A program made the position numbers and the translations under genes. From positions 1-6,985 of the forward strand of contig CALQZM010000043.1 of assembly GCA_943349385.1 (NCBI GenBank): a stretch of DNA of 6,985 nt, given 5' to 3'. Origin of the DNA: Candidatus Peribacteria bacterium (lineage in GTDB: Bacteria > Patescibacteriota > Gracilibacteria > UBA1369 > GCA-2718715). Below, piece after piece: positions 6,036 through 6,985 of this stretch (the stretch's first letter is position 1; every line of letters begins with the position of its first letter). A model generated the notes under the pieces. The model was not told the DNA's origin. It was given only the letters and a program-made list of their open reading frames with translations, and did not search any database.

Positions 6036-6764
6036 TTAATCAAAAATCTCTACGTGTATATTTTTTTTATCTATTCCAGCTTTTAAGGCAAATTCTCGCA
6101 CTTCTTTAATCATCTCTCCGTTGCCACAAATATAAAAATCAGTAATTAGTGGATCAAAATTTAAGCTATCTAAATGGGCTGTAACTCGACCTTCATGACC
6201 ATTCCAAGATAGTACATCTGGCTGCGATAGTGTAAGTATAATGCTGCTATTTTCAAGTTTTTCGGCTAAATCTTTGAGCTCTTTTAAGTAAAAAAGATTT
6301 TCGGCTTTTCGAACTCCAAATAATACATCAATTGTTCTAGTATCGTTATTATTAGCTAAGTCCTCAAGGATTGCTTTGATTGGTGCAATTCCCGTTCCTG
6401 TAGCTACCATAATTAAGTTGTTTTTATTTTCTGGCTTAATGTTGCACATTCCAAATGGAGCTTTAAAAACAGCCAAATCATTTTCTGTGAGTGAGTTCAA
6501 ATAGGTGGACCCTTTACCATTTGGAATAATTCCAAGACATAATTCAAATTCACCATTTTCCTTTGGTGCCGAAGCAATTGAATAAGCTCTAGTTATAAAT
6601 TTTTCTGGCTCATCTTTGTCTTCAAATTTCACCATCGCAAATTGTCCGGCTAGGTATTTAAATTCGGCATCAACCGGTTTAAACCATAGTGAAACTACCT
6701 CTTCATTCAAAAATTCTTTTTTAATCAATTTGGCTTTAAACTCTTTCGGCGGAATGAATTGCAT
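6036..6764 (-). CDS. FNR-type FAD/NAD(P)H oxidoreductase (ferredoxin-NADP reductase-like)
   Basis: A 242-residue flavoprotein of the ferredoxin-NADP+ reductase superfamily, close in length to bacterial Fpr. The N-terminal FAD barrel has RAYSIAS (59-65) and GKGSTYL (83-89). The NAD(P)-binding domain has MVATGTGIAP (119-128), FGVR (149-152), LSQP...WNGHEGRV (179-194) and CGNGEMI (213-219), ending VEIFD. There is no 2Fe-2S domain, so it needs a separate partner such as ferredoxin, flavodoxin or a thiol protein. It moves electrons between NAD(P)H and that partner in the cytosol. It begins two bases after the upstream hydrolase stop and precedes a glutaredoxin gene, so the three are likely one operon. 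Codons 182-189 contain copy 2 of the 23-base repeat. There is no Shine-Dalgarno in the AT-rich leader. The C-terminus lacks an aromatic end. Confidence 0.92.
   Translation of the reverse strand: MQFIPPKEFKAKLIKKEFLNEEVVSLWFKPVDAEFKYLAGQFAMVKFEDKDEPEKFITRAYSIASAPKENGEFELCLGIIPNGKGSTYLNSLTENDLAVFKAPFGMCNIKPENKNNLIMVATGTGIAPIKAILEDLANNNDTRTIDVLFGVRKAENLFYLKELKDLAEKLENSSIILTLSQPDVLSWNGHEGRVTAHLDSLNFDPLITDFYICGNGEMIKEVREFALKAGIDKKNIHVEIFD
6198..6220 (+). repeat. 23-base perfect direct repeat, copy 2 (inside the FNR gene)
   Basis: Identical to 5085-5107, on the same DNA strand but antisense to the FNR reading frame. On the minus strand it encodes Pro-Asp-Val-Leu-Ser-Trp-Asn-Gly (residues 182-189). 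This belongs to the W-x-G-x-x-G-R-V stretch that is common in FNR proteins, so this copy looks native to the gene. Confidence 0.9.
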
Positions 6765-6766
6765 TT

Positions 6767-6985
6767 TTAGATAGTTATATATTTTTCTAGATTTCGCGTA
6801 GTAATTAGTTTGGCGCCTAGTGCTTTTAACTCAGCAAGTAAATCTTCATCTTTATAATCGCTAGAGTGAGCTGCTTTGATGGCATCTTGTACTATCCACA
6901 TTTTAGCAAATTTATCAGCATTATTCTTCACGAAATTAATAACCGAAATTTCTGCTGGAACGCCATAAATAAAAATTACTTTATC
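6767..6985 (-). CDS. Isochorismatase-fold (nicotinamidase-like) hydrolase, C-terminal 72 residues only
   Basis: An open frame runs from the right window edge to a TAA at 6769-6767, so the 5' part lies outside. The visible sequence fits the C-terminal third of the cysteine-hydrolase (isochorismatase/nicotinamidase) family. It has a strand ending in IYGVPAEISV (6-15 of the visible part), the VQDAIKAAHS segment (32-41), and a closing ELKALGAKLITT (52-63). In family enzymes the first motif reads roughly GVATDxCV, with the catalytic Cys. Here that position is Ser (TCG at 6946-6944), so the nucleophile appears absent. It could be a non-cysteine member in the manner of PhzD-like isochorismatases, or a degenerate or non-catalytic protein. 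The N-terminal Asp and Lys residues that would help decide are not visible. It ends two bases before the FNR start, indicating tight co-transcription. Confidence 0.72.
   Translation of the reverse strand, partial: DKVIFIYGVPAEISVINFVKNNADKFAKMWIVQDAIKAAHSSDYKDEDLLAELKALGAKLITTRNLEKYITI

Noticed and set aside
5108..6197. The stretch between the two 23-base repeats as an integrated mobile element
   Set aside because: It contains no integrase, transposase or phage gene, its base composition looks like the rest, and its right boundary cuts an intact FNR gene. The repeat itself remains unexplained.
1..6985. CRISPR arrays, insertion sequences or riboswitches
   Set aside because: I found no regularly spaced repeats, no transposase or terminal inverted repeats, and no leader long enough to hold a riboswitch.

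Overview
The window is AT-rich and gene-dense, with short intergenic gaps, a 4-base ATGA gene overlap, a 29-base tail-to-tail overlap, and a tRNA with an encoded CCA end. UGA is used as a stop codon (the protease gene ends in TGA), so there is no sign of a recoded UGA. Most starts have no recognisable Shine-Dalgarno sequence. Gene content and style fit a small-genome, low-GC bacterium; a Candidate Phyla Radiation (Patescibacteria) member is my best guess, but this is an inference and no marker here proves it.

Layout. Bases 1-2814 (+) look like one operon: a subtilisin-family (S8) protease cut by the left window edge, a DUF2130 coiled-coil protein with a PD-(D/E)XK-like nuclease signature whose start overlaps the protease stop, and a small PEBP/YbhB-family protein. 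Converging on it is a six-helix VTT/TVP38-type membrane protein (2786-3547, -). A 67-base divergent gap then leads into thyA-folA (3615-4953, +), the thymidylate/tetrahydrofolate pair. Next comes a tRNA-Phe(GAA) gene with a good intrinsic terminator, then a lipoprotein with one unrecognised exported domain. The right end is a minus-strand cluster in transcription order: the C-terminal part of an isochorismatase-fold hydrolase (cut by the window edge), an FNR-type flavin reductase, and a CPYC glutaredoxin.

How the genes work together. ThyA oxidises methylene-tetrahydrofolate to dihydrofolate while making dTMP, and FolA recycles it. The FNR and glutaredoxin may form a NAD(P)H-to-dithiol electron path. 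The protease and the nuclease-like protein are translationally coupled; what links them is unknown.

The least expected signal is a perfect 23-base direct repeat. One copy (5085-5107) starts at the discriminator base of tRNA-Phe and runs into the 5' arm and loop of its terminator. The other copy (6198-6220) lies inside the FNR coding region. Because FNR is transcribed from the opposite strand, the tRNA trailer is perfectly complementary to FNR mRNA. That suggests either an ancient copying or recombination event or a tRNA-trailer antisense regulator.
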